Shown: positions 26,313 through 34,268, counted from the first letter of the stretch. The stretch: DNA of 64,000 nucleotides from Oscillospiraceae bacterium (GCA_017518255.1 JAFWVK010000036.1:59461-123460), one strand, 5' to 3'. The notes: generated by a model from the sequence alone, not told the origin. Made by a program: numbers and translations.

Positions 26313-27194
26313 ATGAATCTCAACGCATTTTTCCGCAGCATGAAATTTCGCGTGCTGCTGTGCATACTTGCACTTCTGACCGGCATTATGCTGTATTCGG
26401 TCCGGTCCGGAGGGCATACAGACCGACTGACCGGATTCCTTCAGGGAATCACCGGTCCGTTCCGGAAAACTGCCTCCGGCATTCACAGGGAAGTCAACGA
26501 AAGGCTGGATACCTACTACAATTCCAAAGCTTACCGAGAAGAGAACAGACGGCTGCGCGAGCAGAATGAAATTCTGAATAAGCAGCTGATCGGCTATGAC
26601 GATGCCGTCCGCGAACGGGATGCCCTGCGCGATCAGCTCGGCATCAAGGAAAAGCATGAGGATTTTGTGCTGAGCGAGCCCTGCGGCGTGCTGATGCCGA
26701 CTGCCAATGACCTGACCTCCGAATTTCAGCTCAATATGGGCGAAGCAGACGGTCTGACGCTCAATGCACCTGTTGTCTGCTCTGCCGGAACCGGTTCTGT
26801 CAACCTGATCGGCGTTGTCACAAAACTTTCCCCGCATTATGCAACGGTTACAACCATCCTTTCGCCGGAGCTTTCGGTCGGAGCGGTTGTGCTGGAAACC
26901 GGCGATACCGGTATTGCCGAAGGCGACCTGAAATACGCCGCCGACGGCAACACGAAAATGATCTATCTGGATGAGAACAGCTCCGTCGAAGCGCATAACC
27001 TTGTGATTACAGCAGGCACGACCGGACTTTTTCCGTACGGTCTGACCATCGGGAACGTCACGGAAACCGGTATGGAATCCACCTCGCTTGCCAAATATGC
27101 CGTGATCCGTCCGGTTATCGACTTTTCCGAGCTCAAAACTGTATCGGTTTTGCTGGATTTTGCTGGAAAGGGTGAGTCCTTTGGGGAAAAGTAA
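26313..27194 (+). CDS. mreC: Rod shape-determining protein MreC
   Basis: 293 residues. One N-terminal membrane helix (about 10-30), a coiled coil (about 65-110, REENRRLREQNEILNKQL) and a C-terminal beta-barrel domain ending in AVIRPVIDFSELKTVSVLL, typical of MreC. It links MreB filaments to the periplasmic/extracellular wall synthesis machinery. GAAGGAGCA precedes the ATG. mreD overlaps its 3' end; no mreB is present in the window. Confidence 0.93.
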   Translation: MNLNAFFRSMKFRVLLCILALLTGIMLYSVRSGGHTDRLTGFLQGITGPFRKTASGIHREVNERLDTYYNSKAYREENRRLREQNEILNKQLIGYDDAVRERDALRDQLGIKEKHEDFVLSEPCGVLMPTANDLTSEFQLNMGEADGLTLNAPVVCSAGTGSVNLIGVVTKLSPHYATVTTILSPELSVGAVVLETGDTGIAEGDLKYAADGNTKMIYLDENSSVEAHNLVITAGTTGLFPYGLTIGNVTETGMESTSLAKYAVIRPVIDFSELKTVSVLLDFAGKGESFGEK

Positions 27195-27777
27195 ACGGCA
27201 GAAAAAACCGGGCAGACAAAGCCGTACACGCTCCGAAAAGCGGACAATCCGCAGAAACTTTATCCGGAAAAGCCTCAGCATTCTTCTTCTGCTGCTGTGC
27301 TGGTTCCCGATGCTGGGCGGCGGTGTCCAGCCGCTCTGGACAATCCCCGCGGCAATCTGTATCAGTATGTACGAGGATATGTATTTCTGCATGGCTGCCG
27401 GCGTCATTGCCGGCTTTGGAATTGACATTGCCTGCAATGCCCCGCTCGGTGCAAATGCGATTTATCTTGTGATCTGCTGCACATTCGTCTGCCTGCTGTT
27501 CGAGCAGGTTCTCCGCCGCAGCTTCCTGCATTACTGGGTGCTGACCGCGGCGTGCAGCCTGCTCCACTGTGCGCTGTTTTATCTTATGAACGGGGTACTG
27601 TTCCGCGTCTCTGGACGGGAACTGCTCTGGACAAAGATTCTGTTCCCGTCATTTATCCGGACTGTGCTTGCGGCGGTTCCGGTTTATGTGTGTTTTCTTC
27701 CGCTGACAAAGCTGCTGACAAAGCGTGTCCGCTCAATTGATGCAGCCGCGATCCAGCGAGACAGAGAGGAAAGGTGA
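27181..27777 (+). CDS. mreD: Rod shape-determining protein MreD
   Basis: Roughly 198 residues with a basic N-terminus and about five hydrophobic segments, the topology of MreD. The frame has no ATG near its start; candidate starts are TTG 27160, GTG 27172 and TTG 27181. AAAGGGTGA (27168-27176) best fits the TTG at 27181, which overlaps mreC by 14 bases. Sequence conservation in MreD is low, so the call rests on topology and position after mreC. Confidence 0.82.
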   Translation: MGKSKRQKKPGRQSRTRSEKRTIRRNFIRKSLSILLLLLCWFPMLGGGVQPLWTIPAAICISMYEDMYFCMAAGVIAGFGIDIACNAPLGANAIYLVICCTFVCLLFEQVLRRSFLHYWVLTAACSLLHCALFYLMNGVLFRVSGRELLWTKILFPSFIRTVLAAVPVYVCFLPLTKLLTKRVRSIDAAAIQRDREER

Positions 27778-27779
27778 AA

Positions 27780-27959
27780 ATGATGCAGATTCCGAATGAT
27801 CCGTTTATTCTGTTCAGCTTTATCAATACGCAGCTTCGCGATACCGGCATGACTCTCCGCAGCTTCTGTGCGGAAAATGAACTGGATGCCGATGCCATTT
27901 CGGAAAAGCTGAAAAAAGCCGGTTTCCGCTATGACGATGCAAAGCGCTGCTTCCGGTAA
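27780..27959 (+). CDS. DUF4250 small protein
   Basis: 59 residues (58 if the next ATG at 27783 is used, which gives slightly better spacing to GAGGAAAGG). The pattern IPNDPFILFSFINTQLRD ... FCAENELDADAISEKLKKAGFRYDD is that of the DUF4250 family, small proteins of Firmicutes of unknown function. It starts 2 bases after the mreD stop, so it is in the mre operon. A hairpin terminator follows at 27996. Confidence 0.82.
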   Translation: MMQIPNDPFILFSFINTQLRDTGMTLRSFCAENELDADAISEKLKKAGFRYDDAKRCFR

Positions 27960-27995
27960 TCCGGCAAAAACCGTAAAACCATATGAAAAGCCATG

Positions 27996-28030
27996 CCCGG
28001 AGCCAGTTTCACGACTGACTCCGGGTTTCT
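27996..28030 (+). terminator. Terminator of the mreCD operon
   Basis: Stem CCCGGAG / CTCCGGG (27996-28002, 28019-28025), extended inward by AGT/ACT pairing, followed by a short T run. Confidence 0.65.
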
Positions 28031-28120
28031 CTGATGTGAGTAAAACTGCCGCAAATACGAATACAGAAAAAGAATCTCCTCGATCTGAGCCGGCAGTCTG
28101 CCGTTTGCACAGAATTCCTC

Positions 28121-28149
28121 TTGACAGAACGGTAAAAAAAATGTATAAT
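28121..28149 (+). promoter_or_regulatory. Consensus promoter of the TM2 protein gene
   Basis: TTGACA (28121-28126), 17-base spacer, TATAAT (28144-28149). Confidence 0.85.
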
Positions 28150-28213
28150 AAAATCAGATAGATGCGCACTGTCGGCAGCATCTTGATAACCCGCTCCGGA
28201 GGAGGGATGTTTT

Positions 28214-28837
28214 GTGTTTTGCAGAAATTGCGGTGAGGTTTTAACCGAAACAGATATTTTTTGCATCAAATGCGGCTTTGCGGCAGGTGACGGAATCAAT
28301 TACTGTGCATCCTGTGGCTCTGAGACGCTTCCCGGAATGATGATCTGCGATATTTGCGGCAATCCGGTTACCAACCCGGCTGCGCAGGGCGGCTTTGCCC
28401 CGAAATTCCAGCAGGCTCCGACCCAGTTCCAGCAGGCCCCGCCTCAATTCCAGCAGGTTCCGCCTCAGTTCCAGCAGGCTCCGACCCAGTTCCAGCAGCC
28501 CGGACCGATAAACGGACAGAATTTCAATCAAAATCCCTACGGTGCTCCGGTACAGCGTAATTTTGTACCGCCCCCGACCGGCTATCCGATGAACGGAATG
28601 CCCTATTATCAGGGCTATTCCCAGAAGTCCAAGACCGTAGCAGGTCTGCTCGGCATCTTTCTTGGGGCGCTCGGTATCCATAACTTCTATCTCGGCAACA
28701 ACTCAAAGGGCGTTGCACAGCTTCTGCTGACACTCTTTTCCTGCGGCGTAATCGGCGGAATCTGGGGCTTTATTGAGGGCCTCATGCTTCTGACAGGCTC
28801 AATCAACACCGACGGAAACGGTCTGCCGCTGAAGTAA
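28214..28837 (+). CDS. Zinc-ribbon / QFQQ-repeat / TM2 domain membrane protein
   Basis: 207 residues from a GTG at 28214, 7 bases after GGAGGG; the ATG at 28207 is out of frame. Two zinc ribbons (CRNC/CIKC and CASC/CDIC, residues 3-50) are followed by a low-complexity linker with five QAPxQFQ-type repeats encoded by 24-base tandem repeats (about 28405-28500), then a TM2 domain (KSKTVAGLLGIFLGALGIHNFYLG, quoted in part; two helices). Function unknown; TM2 proteins are widespread membrane proteins. Repeat number is likely to vary between strains. Confidence 0.85.
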   Translation: MFCRNCGEVLTETDIFCIKCGFAAGDGINYCASCGSETLPGMMICDICGNPVTNPAAQGGFAPKFQQAPTQFQQAPPQFQQVPPQFQQAPTQFQQPGPINGQNFNQNPYGAPVQRNFVPPPTGYPMNGMPYYQGYSQKSKTVAGLLGIFLGALGIHNFYLGNNSKGVAQLLLTLFSCGVIGGIWGFIEGLMLLTGSINTDGNGLPLK

Positions 28838-29011
28838 AACCGTGTGACAAAAAAACAGAAAAAAGGCACAATTATTCACCTGTTTTTCATTTTACCTGAA
28901 AAATATTCAGGTTCATTTAAGTTGTTTGCAGTATACTGAAACCGGACTCAGGGGGAACAGCCGGATATCCGGCTGCCAACAAAATAACATGGGTGAAAAG
29001 GAGGCCGCGGC

Positions 29012-29773
29012 ATGGCAATCAGTACGTTTCAGCGCCGTGAAATCAAATTCCTGATGACACTCGAACAGTATCAGGCATTGCTTCCGACCGTGCATGAGCA
29101 TATGAATCCGGATCGCTTCTGCATCGACGGAAAAGAATACGGCATCTTCAACATTTACTATGATACACCGGATAATCTTCTGATCCGGCGCAGTATCCAG
29201 AAGCCCTATTACAAAGAAAAACTGCGGCTGAGAGGATACTATTCCCCGGCAGCACCCGATTCTCCCGTTTTTCAGGAGGTCAAGAAAAAAATCGGCGGAA
29301 TCGTCGTCAAACGCAGAGTTACCATGACGGTCGCGGAAGCGGAAGCATATATCCAGACCCGCGTGAAGCCGTATTACGAACGCTTTCTCGATCAGCAGAT
29401 CATGAAAGAAATGGACGTTTTCCTCAATTCCTATGATTCCATTGCGCCGCGCCAGTATATCAGCTATCAGCGGTCTGCCTTTTTCGGAAAGGATGACAGC
29501 AATCTCCGGCTGACCTTTGACCGGCAGCTGACGGAGCGCCGCTATGATCTTACCCTGACAAAGGGCAGCTACGGCAATCAGATCATCAGCGACGATTACC
29601 GGCTTATGGAAATCAAAATTCCCGGCTCTGTTCCGGTCTGGCTGAGCAATGCGCTCTCTGAGCTGGGCATTCGCCGCCACAGCTTCTCCAAGTACGGAAG
29701 AGCCTATCAGAAATATGTGCTGGAGCAGAAAGAAGTCCGGCAGCAGGAAGAGAGGAAAATCATCTATGCATAA
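29012..29773 (+). CDS. VTC-domain (polyphosphate polymerase-type) protein
   Basis: 253 residues. A single soluble VTC/CYTH-like tunnel domain: FQRREIKFLMT at the start, YYKEKLRLRGY, EVKKKIGGIVVKRR and LMEIKIPG near the end supply the Lys/Arg/Glu residues expected of the triphosphate tunnel fold. Bacterial VTC-domain proteins are proposed polyphosphate or nucleotide polymerases. AAAGGAGG precedes the ATG. It overlaps the DUF4956 gene by 8 bases (ATGCATAA), so the two products are probably made together. Confidence 0.88.
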   Translation: MAISTFQRREIKFLMTLEQYQALLPTVHEHMNPDRFCIDGKEYGIFNIYYDTPDNLLIRRSIQKPYYKEKLRLRGYYSPAAPDSPVFQEVKKKIGGIVVKRRVTMTVAEAEAYIQTRVKPYYERFLDQQIMKEMDVFLNSYDSIAPRQYISYQRSAFFGKDDSNLRLTFDRQLTERRYDLTLTKGSYGNQIISDDYRLMEIKIPGSVPVWLSNALSELGIRRHSFSKYGRAYQKYVLEQKEVRQQEERKIIYA

Positions 29774-30539
29774 CACCGTTGCAGCAATGCAGTTTATGAA
29801 TCCTTTTACAAGACTTTTTGATGACCAGTCACAGTACTGGATTGACAACAGCGGACATATGACACTCGGCGTGGTGATGATCTGCATCGGAAGTGCCCTT
29901 GTGCTCGGCTTCCTGATCTCACTGCTCTATATGTTTACCAACCGCAAGAAGGGCTATGCCCAGAGCTATGTCATCGCAATGCCGATGCTTTCGTCGATGG
30001 TCGCGACGGTCATTATTATGATGTGCCTGATGATCGACAATTCCAGCGGCACAAAAGCAGCGATTACGTTGACCGGTGCGTTCTCGCTGACCCGCTTCCG
30101 TTCGGCGCCCGGCGACCCGAAGGATATCGCGTATATCTTCTTTGCGCTGGTTATGGGTGTTGTCTGCGGCATCGGATATGTCGGGTACGGATTCCTGATT
30201 TTCGCCGTGATGGCAGCGGTTCTGATTATCCTGAACCTGACAAATTTTGCAGCGCCGCATACACAGGATATGACGCTGAAAATTACGATTCCGGAGGATC
30301 TCAACTATAACGGACTCTTTGACGATGTGCTGAACAAGTACACGAAGGAATGGAAGCTCCGCCGCGTCAGAACAACCGATTTCGGTACGCTCTTTGATCT
30401 GATTTATGAAGTGTATGTAAAAGACAATATCGACCAGAAAAAGTTTATTGACGAGATCCGGACACTGAACGGAAACCTCAATGTGACTCTGATTCTGTAT
30501 CGTTACGACGATCAGATTTACAATACGAAAAACAAGTAA
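29766..30539 (+). CDS. DUF4956 membrane protein
   Basis: 257 residues with about four membrane helices in the first 155 residues and a cytosolic C-terminal domain (TLKITIPEDLNYNGLFDDVL ... RRVRTTDFGTLFDLIYEV). The segment ALTGAFSLTRFRSAPGDPKDIAY-like stretch (GAFSLTRFRSAPGDPKDI) is the DUF4956 hallmark. It is regularly found beside VTC-domain proteins, and the 8-base overlap here supports a shared function. The start at 29766 is internal to the VTC gene end. Confidence 0.88.
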   Translation: MHNTVAAMQFMNPFTRLFDDQSQYWIDNSGHMTLGVVMICIGSALVLGFLISLLYMFTNRKKGYAQSYVIAMPMLSSMVATVIIMMCLMIDNSSGTKAAITLTGAFSLTRFRSAPGDPKDIAYIFFALVMGVVCGIGYVGYGFLIFAVMAAVLIILNLTNFAAPHTQDMTLKITIPEDLNYNGLFDDVLNKYTKEWKLRRVRTTDFGTLFDLIYEVYVKDNIDQKKFIDEIRTLNGNLNVTLILYRYDDQIYNTKNK

Positions 30540-30565
30540 ATCCGGCTGATTATGATCTGCCGCAG

Positions 30566-30593
30566 AAAGACTGAGGTGTTCCCCTCGGTCTTT
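30566..30593. terminator. Hairpin between the DUF4956 and lipoprotein genes
   Basis: Eleven-base stem AAAGACTGAGG / CCTCGGTCTTT (one wobble pair; 30566-30576, 30583-30593). Weak T run; may reduce rather than stop read-through. Confidence 0.5.
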
Positions 30594-30618
30594 CCGCATA
30601 TCTAAGGAGGATATCAGA

Positions 30619-32013
30619 ATGCGCATGAACCTAAAAAAAGCAGGTGCATTTCTCTCCGCTTTGCTGCTTGCGGGAGTGCTGACAGCATGCGGAGATGAAA
30701 GCAGCCAGAAGAATACGGGCAGTCAGCCGGCAGAAAGTTCTGTCAGCAGCGACAGTACCGAAGAAAGCGGAAACAGTGAGGAAAGCAGCACCGAAGAAAA
30801 CGGCGGGAGCAGCGAAAACAGCACGGAGAGTTCCGCGGAGAACAGCAGCACGGAGGACAGCGGTTCTTCCGAAAGCAGCGCAAGCAGCGAGGACAGCCGG
30901 CAGGGCGGCGATACGCAGCAGGGGAGCGATACCCAGCAGAGCGGCAATACCCAGCAGGGCGGCAACACTCAGCAGGGCGGCAATACCCAGCAGGGCGGCA
31001 ACACTCAGCAGGGCGGCAACACCCAGCAGGGCGGCAACACCCAGCAGGGCGGCACCTCCAATGCGGAGGACAGCGACATTGACAAGGCTGATGAAGAAAA
31101 GCCGATGAAATACATCTACCTGGACGGGACATCCGCCAAATTCAAGGGCGAAGGCATCTCAGTCAGCGGCAATAAAATTTTCATCACGAAAGGCGGAGAT
31201 TACGAGATTTCCGGTACGCTCGACAACGGTCAGATCTATATTGAAAACGAAAAGAAAAAGGTTCGGCTGCATCTCAACAATTGCAGCATCACGAACAAGG
31301 CGGGCTCGGCGGTTTTCTGTCAGCAGGCAAAAAAGGTCACGTTCAATTCCATGCCCGGAACCGTCAACTACATCTCCGACGGCGGCACACACGACGATGA
31401 CAAGGGTGCGATTTTCAGCGAAGACACAGTTGTTTTCAAGGGCGAGGGTGAAATCAACATCACCGGTGTCTATGCCCACGGCGTGCAGAGCGATGATGAT
31501 ATCATCGTAAAGGGCGGAAAGCTGAACATCAAGGCGACCAAATCCTGCCTGCACTCCAATGACGGCATTGAAATTCTGGACGGCACGCTTTACTGCGACG
31601 GCGGCACAAACGGCATCAAAACTGACGGATATGTAACGATTTCCGGCGGAACCTCAACCTTTATCGGCGGCACGCGCGAGGAAAAGGGTTCGATTTACTG
31701 TGACGGCTCGTTTACGGTAACCGGCGGCACCTTCTGGGCAATCGGCAATTCCTGTGCGGCTCCGGATGCCTCGACAACCACGGCGAACCTGATCGGCGTT
31801 GTCTTCGGCAGCTCGCAGGCTCCGAATACGGTTGTGGATATCACAAGCGGCGGAAACAAGATTCTCTCCATCACCTCGAAAAACAATTTCCGTTCGGTCT
31901 ACTACTGCGGCGCAAATCTTCTGAAAAACGCGACCTATCAGGTGACCAGCGGCGGCAAGGACTGCGGCTCCTTTACTGCCGGAAACGCTGTCACGGTTTA
32001 CACAGTATCATAA
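30619..32013 (+). CDS. Surface lipoprotein with Cthe_2159-type carbohydrate-binding beta-helix
   Basis: 464 residues. Lipoprotein signal with lipobox VLTAC (Cys about 22), then a Ser/Glu/Asn-rich spacer and eight TQQ-GG/GN hexapeptide repeats encoded by an 18-base tandem repeat (about 30907-31054), then a right-handed beta-helix-like domain with repeated D/G-rich turns (DDIIVKGGKLNIKATKSCLHSNDGI, quoted in parts), the pattern of Cthe_2159 carbohydrate-binding proteins that bind cellulose and polygalacturonate. AAGGAGG precedes the ATG. Probably displays a polysaccharide-binding domain on a flexible stalk. It follows VTC and DUF4956, a known association. Confidence 0.85.
   Translation: MRMNLKKAGAFLSALLLAGVLTACGDESSQKNTGSQPAESSVSSDSTEESGNSEESSTEENGGSSENSTESSAENSSTEDSGSSESSASSEDSRQGGDTQQGSDTQQSGNTQQGGNTQQGGNTQQGGNTQQGGNTQQGGNTQQGGTSNAEDSDIDKADEEKPMKYIYLDGTSAKFKGEGISVSGNKIFITKGGDYEISGTLDNGQIYIENEKKKVRLHLNNCSITNKAGSAVFCQQAKKVTFNSMPGTVNYISDGGTHDDDKGAIFSEDTVVFKGEGEINITGVYAHGVQSDDDIIVKGGKLNIKATKSCLHSNDGIEILDGTLYCDGGTNGIKTDGYVTISGGTSTFIGGTREEKGSIYCDGSFTVTGGTFWAIGNSCAAPDASTTTANLIGVVFGSSQAPNTVVDITSGGNKILSITSKNNFRSVYYCGANLLKNATYQVTSGGKDCGSFTAGNAVTVYTVS
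30907..31054 (+). repeat. 18-base tandem repeat coding for TQQGGN
   Basis: About eight in-frame copies of an 18-base unit (such as AACACTCAGCAGGGCGGC) inside the lipoprotein gene. The inner copies are nearly identical in DNA, so the spacer length is probably variable by slippage. Confidence 0.9.
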
Positions 32014-32015
32014 GC

Positions 32016-32044
32016 AAAACCCCCGCCATGTGCGGGGGTTCTGT
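32016..32044 (+). terminator. Terminator after the surface lipoprotein gene
   Basis: Stem AACCCCCGC / GCGGGGGTT (32018-32026, 32032-32040) followed by a T-containing tract. A further GGGGGC/GCCCCC hairpin lies near 32064-32080; the remaining bases to 32200 show nothing else. Confidence 0.8.
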
Positions 32045-32200
32045 TATCACAAAGCATGAAAAACGGGGGCTGTGCCCCCTGACTTCGTTCTGTATATCAG
32101 AAAGATATTCTTTCCTTGTTTTCACTGTTCAGAATCTATTGAGAATCCCGCATCACACAAATAAAAAGGAGGAAAAATCTGCTCTGCCGGCCCCGCATCA

Positions 32201-32566
32201 TCATACTAACAGATCGAGCCGCAGCATTTCAGTCGCCAGCGCCAGTATTTCGGAAACATACGGCTTCCGGTTCTGATAATAGAAAACCGATTGCAGCCGG
32301 TCCGGATTTTCGCCGTTCGCGGTTTCGACTGCGCCGCGGATATTCCGCTCAACCGATGCGGCTGAGATACCGTAGTACTCCGCAACTGCCGGATAGAGTC
32401 CGCCTGACAGCGAACGAAGCTTTTTCGGATCTTTCCTCCCGAATACAATTGCCGTAATCAGATAGTGATATCCTCTGAGGTTCGGGCGGATGCCGATTCT
32501 CTGGACAAACTGCGTTGCTGCGAGGATCAGTTCCTCGTCTGTCTGATGAACCGGGATGTCTGTCAT
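32201..32566 (-). CDS. Stand-alone Spo0A C-terminal DNA-binding domain protein
   Basis: 121 residues covering almost only the Spo0A effector domain: IGIRPNLRGYHYLITAI, LYPAVAEYYGISAASVERNIRGAVE (quoted in part) correspond to the Spo0A helices including the recognition helix region (SASVERNIR). There is no receiver domain, so phosphorelay control is absent. GGAAGGA precedes the ATG. It is the last gene of the sigma/anti-sigma/dockerin run on this strand and could be a transcription factor of that operon, binding 0A-box-like sites. Spo0A_C paralogues without receiver are uncommon. Confidence 0.8.
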   Translation of the reverse strand: MTDIPVHQTDEELILAATQFVQRIGIRPNLRGYHYLITAIVFGRKDPKKLRSLSGGLYPAVAEYYGISAASVERNIRGAVETANGENPDRLQSVFYYQNRKPYVSEILALATEMLRLDLLV

Positions 32567-32599
32567 AGTTTTTATCCTTCCTTTTTTCAGATTGATTTG

Positions 32600-32642
32600 G
32601 GTTCATGCTCCCGCGCCGGAGACCGGCGCGGAGAGCCGATTA
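32600..32642 (-). repeat. Intergenic hairpin block, copy 1
   Basis: Contains CCGCGCCGG / CCGGCGCGG (32611-32619, 32623-32631). The same block lies after two of the dockerin genes (copies at 33298 and 33794), always just after a stop codon. It marks the duplicated gene unit; there is no T run, so it is more likely an mRNA processing or stabilising hairpin. Confidence 0.75.
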
Positions 32643-32735
32643 TATTCCTGCTGCATATGCCGTCTGCGCATTCAGCTTTGAAAAAGCCAGAAAACACGCA
32701 AAGCATGAAGCGATTACAAACAACATTTTTTTCAT
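32640..32735 (-). CDS. 31-residue secreted or membrane peptide
   Basis: ATG at 32735 preceded by AAGGTGA; TAA at 32640. The product begins MKKMLFVIASCF, has a single hydrophobic core and ends LNAQTAYAAGI, so it is essentially a signal peptide with cleavage possible after AYA or LNA. It starts 5 bases after the stop of the upstream dockerin gene and ends at the same conserved junction (TAA then the CCGCGCCGG hairpin) as the dockerin genes. It may be an exported signalling peptide or the remnant of a deleted dockerin gene that kept only its leader; its signal sequence is different from those of its neighbours. Confidence 0.55.
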   Translation of the reverse strand: MKKMLFVIASCFACFLAFSKLNAQTAYAAGI

Positions 32736-32739
32736 GTTA

Positions 32740-33279
32740 TCACCTTACCTTTACATATTCCGAAATTGAGTAGCTTATATTACCATAGATATCTTCTGAA
32801 TAAAAAAGTTTTTTTTCGTTATAATTTATTGCTTGTTGCTCAAAGCGGGCAATCACGTTCTGTTCCACTTCATCTTGTGCAACGTACTCTTCCAGCGTCA
32901 GTTCCGTGCTCTTGGCAAGCGTCGCCACATAATAATCAAGAATCTCCTGCGCATCTGTCACATCAATGATTATTTGGTTAATAAACAGAACCTGATCGTT
33001 TTCGTCAACAACCCGTTCTGTCTGGACATACCCTCTGATACATCCGAGAAGCTGCTGTTCGTAGGGAATCAGCAGTTCCTTTCCCGCAAGAGAATGCACA
33101 TAGCACTTCAAAGCAAGCTGTGCATCGTCCAAATCCACGATTCCGTCCATGGTGATATCGCCCATTTGATACTGTGGCAGGTCAACGGGCTCGGTTTCTT
33201 CGGCAAACGCGGTTCCTCCGAGCGCGCAGCAGCCAAGCACCGCCGCGCTCAGAAATGCGAATAATTTTTTCAGTTTCAT
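32740..33279 (-). CDS. Small secreted dockerin-like protein A
   Basis: 179 residues. Signal peptide ending GGTAFA|EETEP, then YQMGDITMDGIVDLDDAQLAL, a canonical dockerin calcium loop, followed by a second, expanded repeat in which GCIRGYVQTERVVDEN precedes IIIDVTDAQEILDYY. The same GC(I/V)(R/K)GY insertion is found in the second dockerin of the anti-sigma-like protein at 34336. A C-terminal extension of about 55 residues has no recognised domain. AGGGAGGG precedes the ATG. Third of three tandem secreted dockerin genes. Confidence 0.8.
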   Translation of the reverse strand: MKLKKLFAFLSAAVLGCCALGGTAFAEETEPVDLPQYQMGDITMDGIVDLDDAQLALKCYVHSLAGKELLIPYEQQLLGCIRGYVQTERVVDENDQVLFINQIIIDVTDAQEILDYYVATLAKSTELTLEEYVAQDEVEQNVIARFEQQAINYNEKKLFYSEDIYGNISYSISEYVKVR

Positions 33280-33297
33280 AATAAGCCCTCCCTCAAT

Positions 33298-33345
33298 TTG
33301 TTTTCATGTTCCCGCGCCGGAGACCGGCGCGGAGAGCCGATTACC
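33298..33345 (-). repeat. Intergenic hairpin block, copy 2
   Basis: Inverted repeat CCGCGCCGG / CCGGCGCGG (33312-33320, 33324-33332) within about 60 bases that are identical to the block at 33794-33842. Confidence 0.85.
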
Positions 33346-33775
33346 TCCAATCGTTAGCGATTAATTTTGAAGTATATGTTTTGTTGGCAACACGAACCTG
33401 AATATATTCTGTGATTGACTCCACAGTATATTTTCCGCTCAGTTGGTCTGTATAGTATTCCAAAATTACATGAGCATCCGCGGCATCCAGATGAGAATTT
33501 TTTTCAGTTGAATAACTGATTACATCAGCCAGCTTTATCTGTTCTTCGGTCACGCCGAGGCATTCTTTCACGTCTTTTTGGGCTAACATAAATACATATG
33601 TCCGCAGCGCAAGCTGCGCATCGTCCAAATCTACCTGCCCGTCCATGGTGATATCGCCCATTTGATACTGTGACAGGTCAACGGGCTCGGTTTCTTCGGC
33701 AAAAGCGGTTCCTCCGAGCGCGCAGCAGCAAAGTACCCCCGCGCTCAGAAATGCGAATAATTTTCTCAGCTTCAT
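33341..33775 (-). CDS. Small secreted dockerin-like protein B
   Basis: 144 residues. Signal peptide ending GGTAFA, calcium loop GDITMDGQVDLDDAQLAL, then a linker LAQKDVKECLGVTEEQIKLA and a poorly conserved second loop around LDAADAHVILEYY. The first 85 residues are almost identical to protein C, whereas the last 55 diverge strongly, ending LIANDWR. Recent duplication with diversification of the C-terminal half is the simplest reading. No catalytic domain, so it acts as a free dockerin or as part of a larger assembly. Confidence 0.8.
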   Translation of the reverse strand: MKLRKLFAFLSAGVLCCCALGGTAFAEETEPVDLSQYQMGDITMDGQVDLDDAQLALRTYVFMLAQKDVKECLGVTEEQIKLADVISYSTEKNSHLDAADAHVILEYYTDQLSGKYTVESITEYIQVRVANKTYTSKLIANDWR

Positions 33776-33793
33776 AATAAGCCCTCCCTCAAT

Positions 33794-33842
33794 TTGTTTT
33801 CATGTTCCCGCGCCGGAGACCGGCGCGGAGAGCCGATTACCT
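33794..33842 (-). repeat. Intergenic hairpin block, copy 3
   Basis: Inverted repeat CCGCGCCGG / CCGGCGCGG (33808-33816, 33820-33828); identical in surrounding sequence to copy 2. Confidence 0.85.
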
Positions 33843-34268
33843 CCAATCGTTTGCAATTATTGCCGGATTCCATCCGTTAGCGACACCAGCCTGAATGAAT
33901 TCAATGATTGTATCCGAAGTGCTTTTTCCGCTCAGCCTGTATGTATAGTATTCCATAATCACATAAGCATCCGTGACTTCCAGATAAGAATTTTTTTCAG
34001 TTGAATACCTGATTACATCAGCCAGCTTTATCTGTTCTTCGGTCACGCCGAGGCATTCTTTCACGTCTTTTTGGGCTAACATAAATACATATGTCCGCAG
34101 CGCAAGCTGTGCATCGTCCAAATCCACGATTCCGTCCATGGTGATATCGCCCATTTGATACTGTGACAGGTCAACGGGCTCGGTTTCTTCGGCAAAAGCG
34201 GTTCCTCCGAGCGCGCAGCAGCAAAGTACCCCCGCGCTCAGAAATGCAAATAATTTTTTCAGTTTCAT
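33837..34268 (-). CDS. Small secreted dockerin-like protein C
   Basis: 143 residues, nearly identical to protein B over its signal peptide and first dockerin repeat (GDITMDGIVDLDDAQLAL), then diverging after about residue 90 and ending IIANDWR. The second repeat (LEVTDAYVIMEYY) keeps the helix but lacks most calcium ligands. GGAGGGC precedes the ATG. It is the first secreted dockerin gene after the anti-sigma-like gene. Confidence 0.8.
   Translation of the reverse strand: MKLKKLFAFLSAGVLCCCALGGTAFAEETEPVDLSQYQMGDITMDGIVDLDDAQLALRTYVFMLAQKDVKECLGVTEEQIKLADVIRYSTEKNSYLEVTDAYVIMEYYTYRLSGKSTSDTIIEFIQAGVANGWNPAIIANDWR

Noticed and set aside
30907..31054. Non-coding minisatellite or CRISPR-like array
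   Set aside because: The 18-base repeats are in frame inside the lipoprotein gene and code for its flexible spacer.
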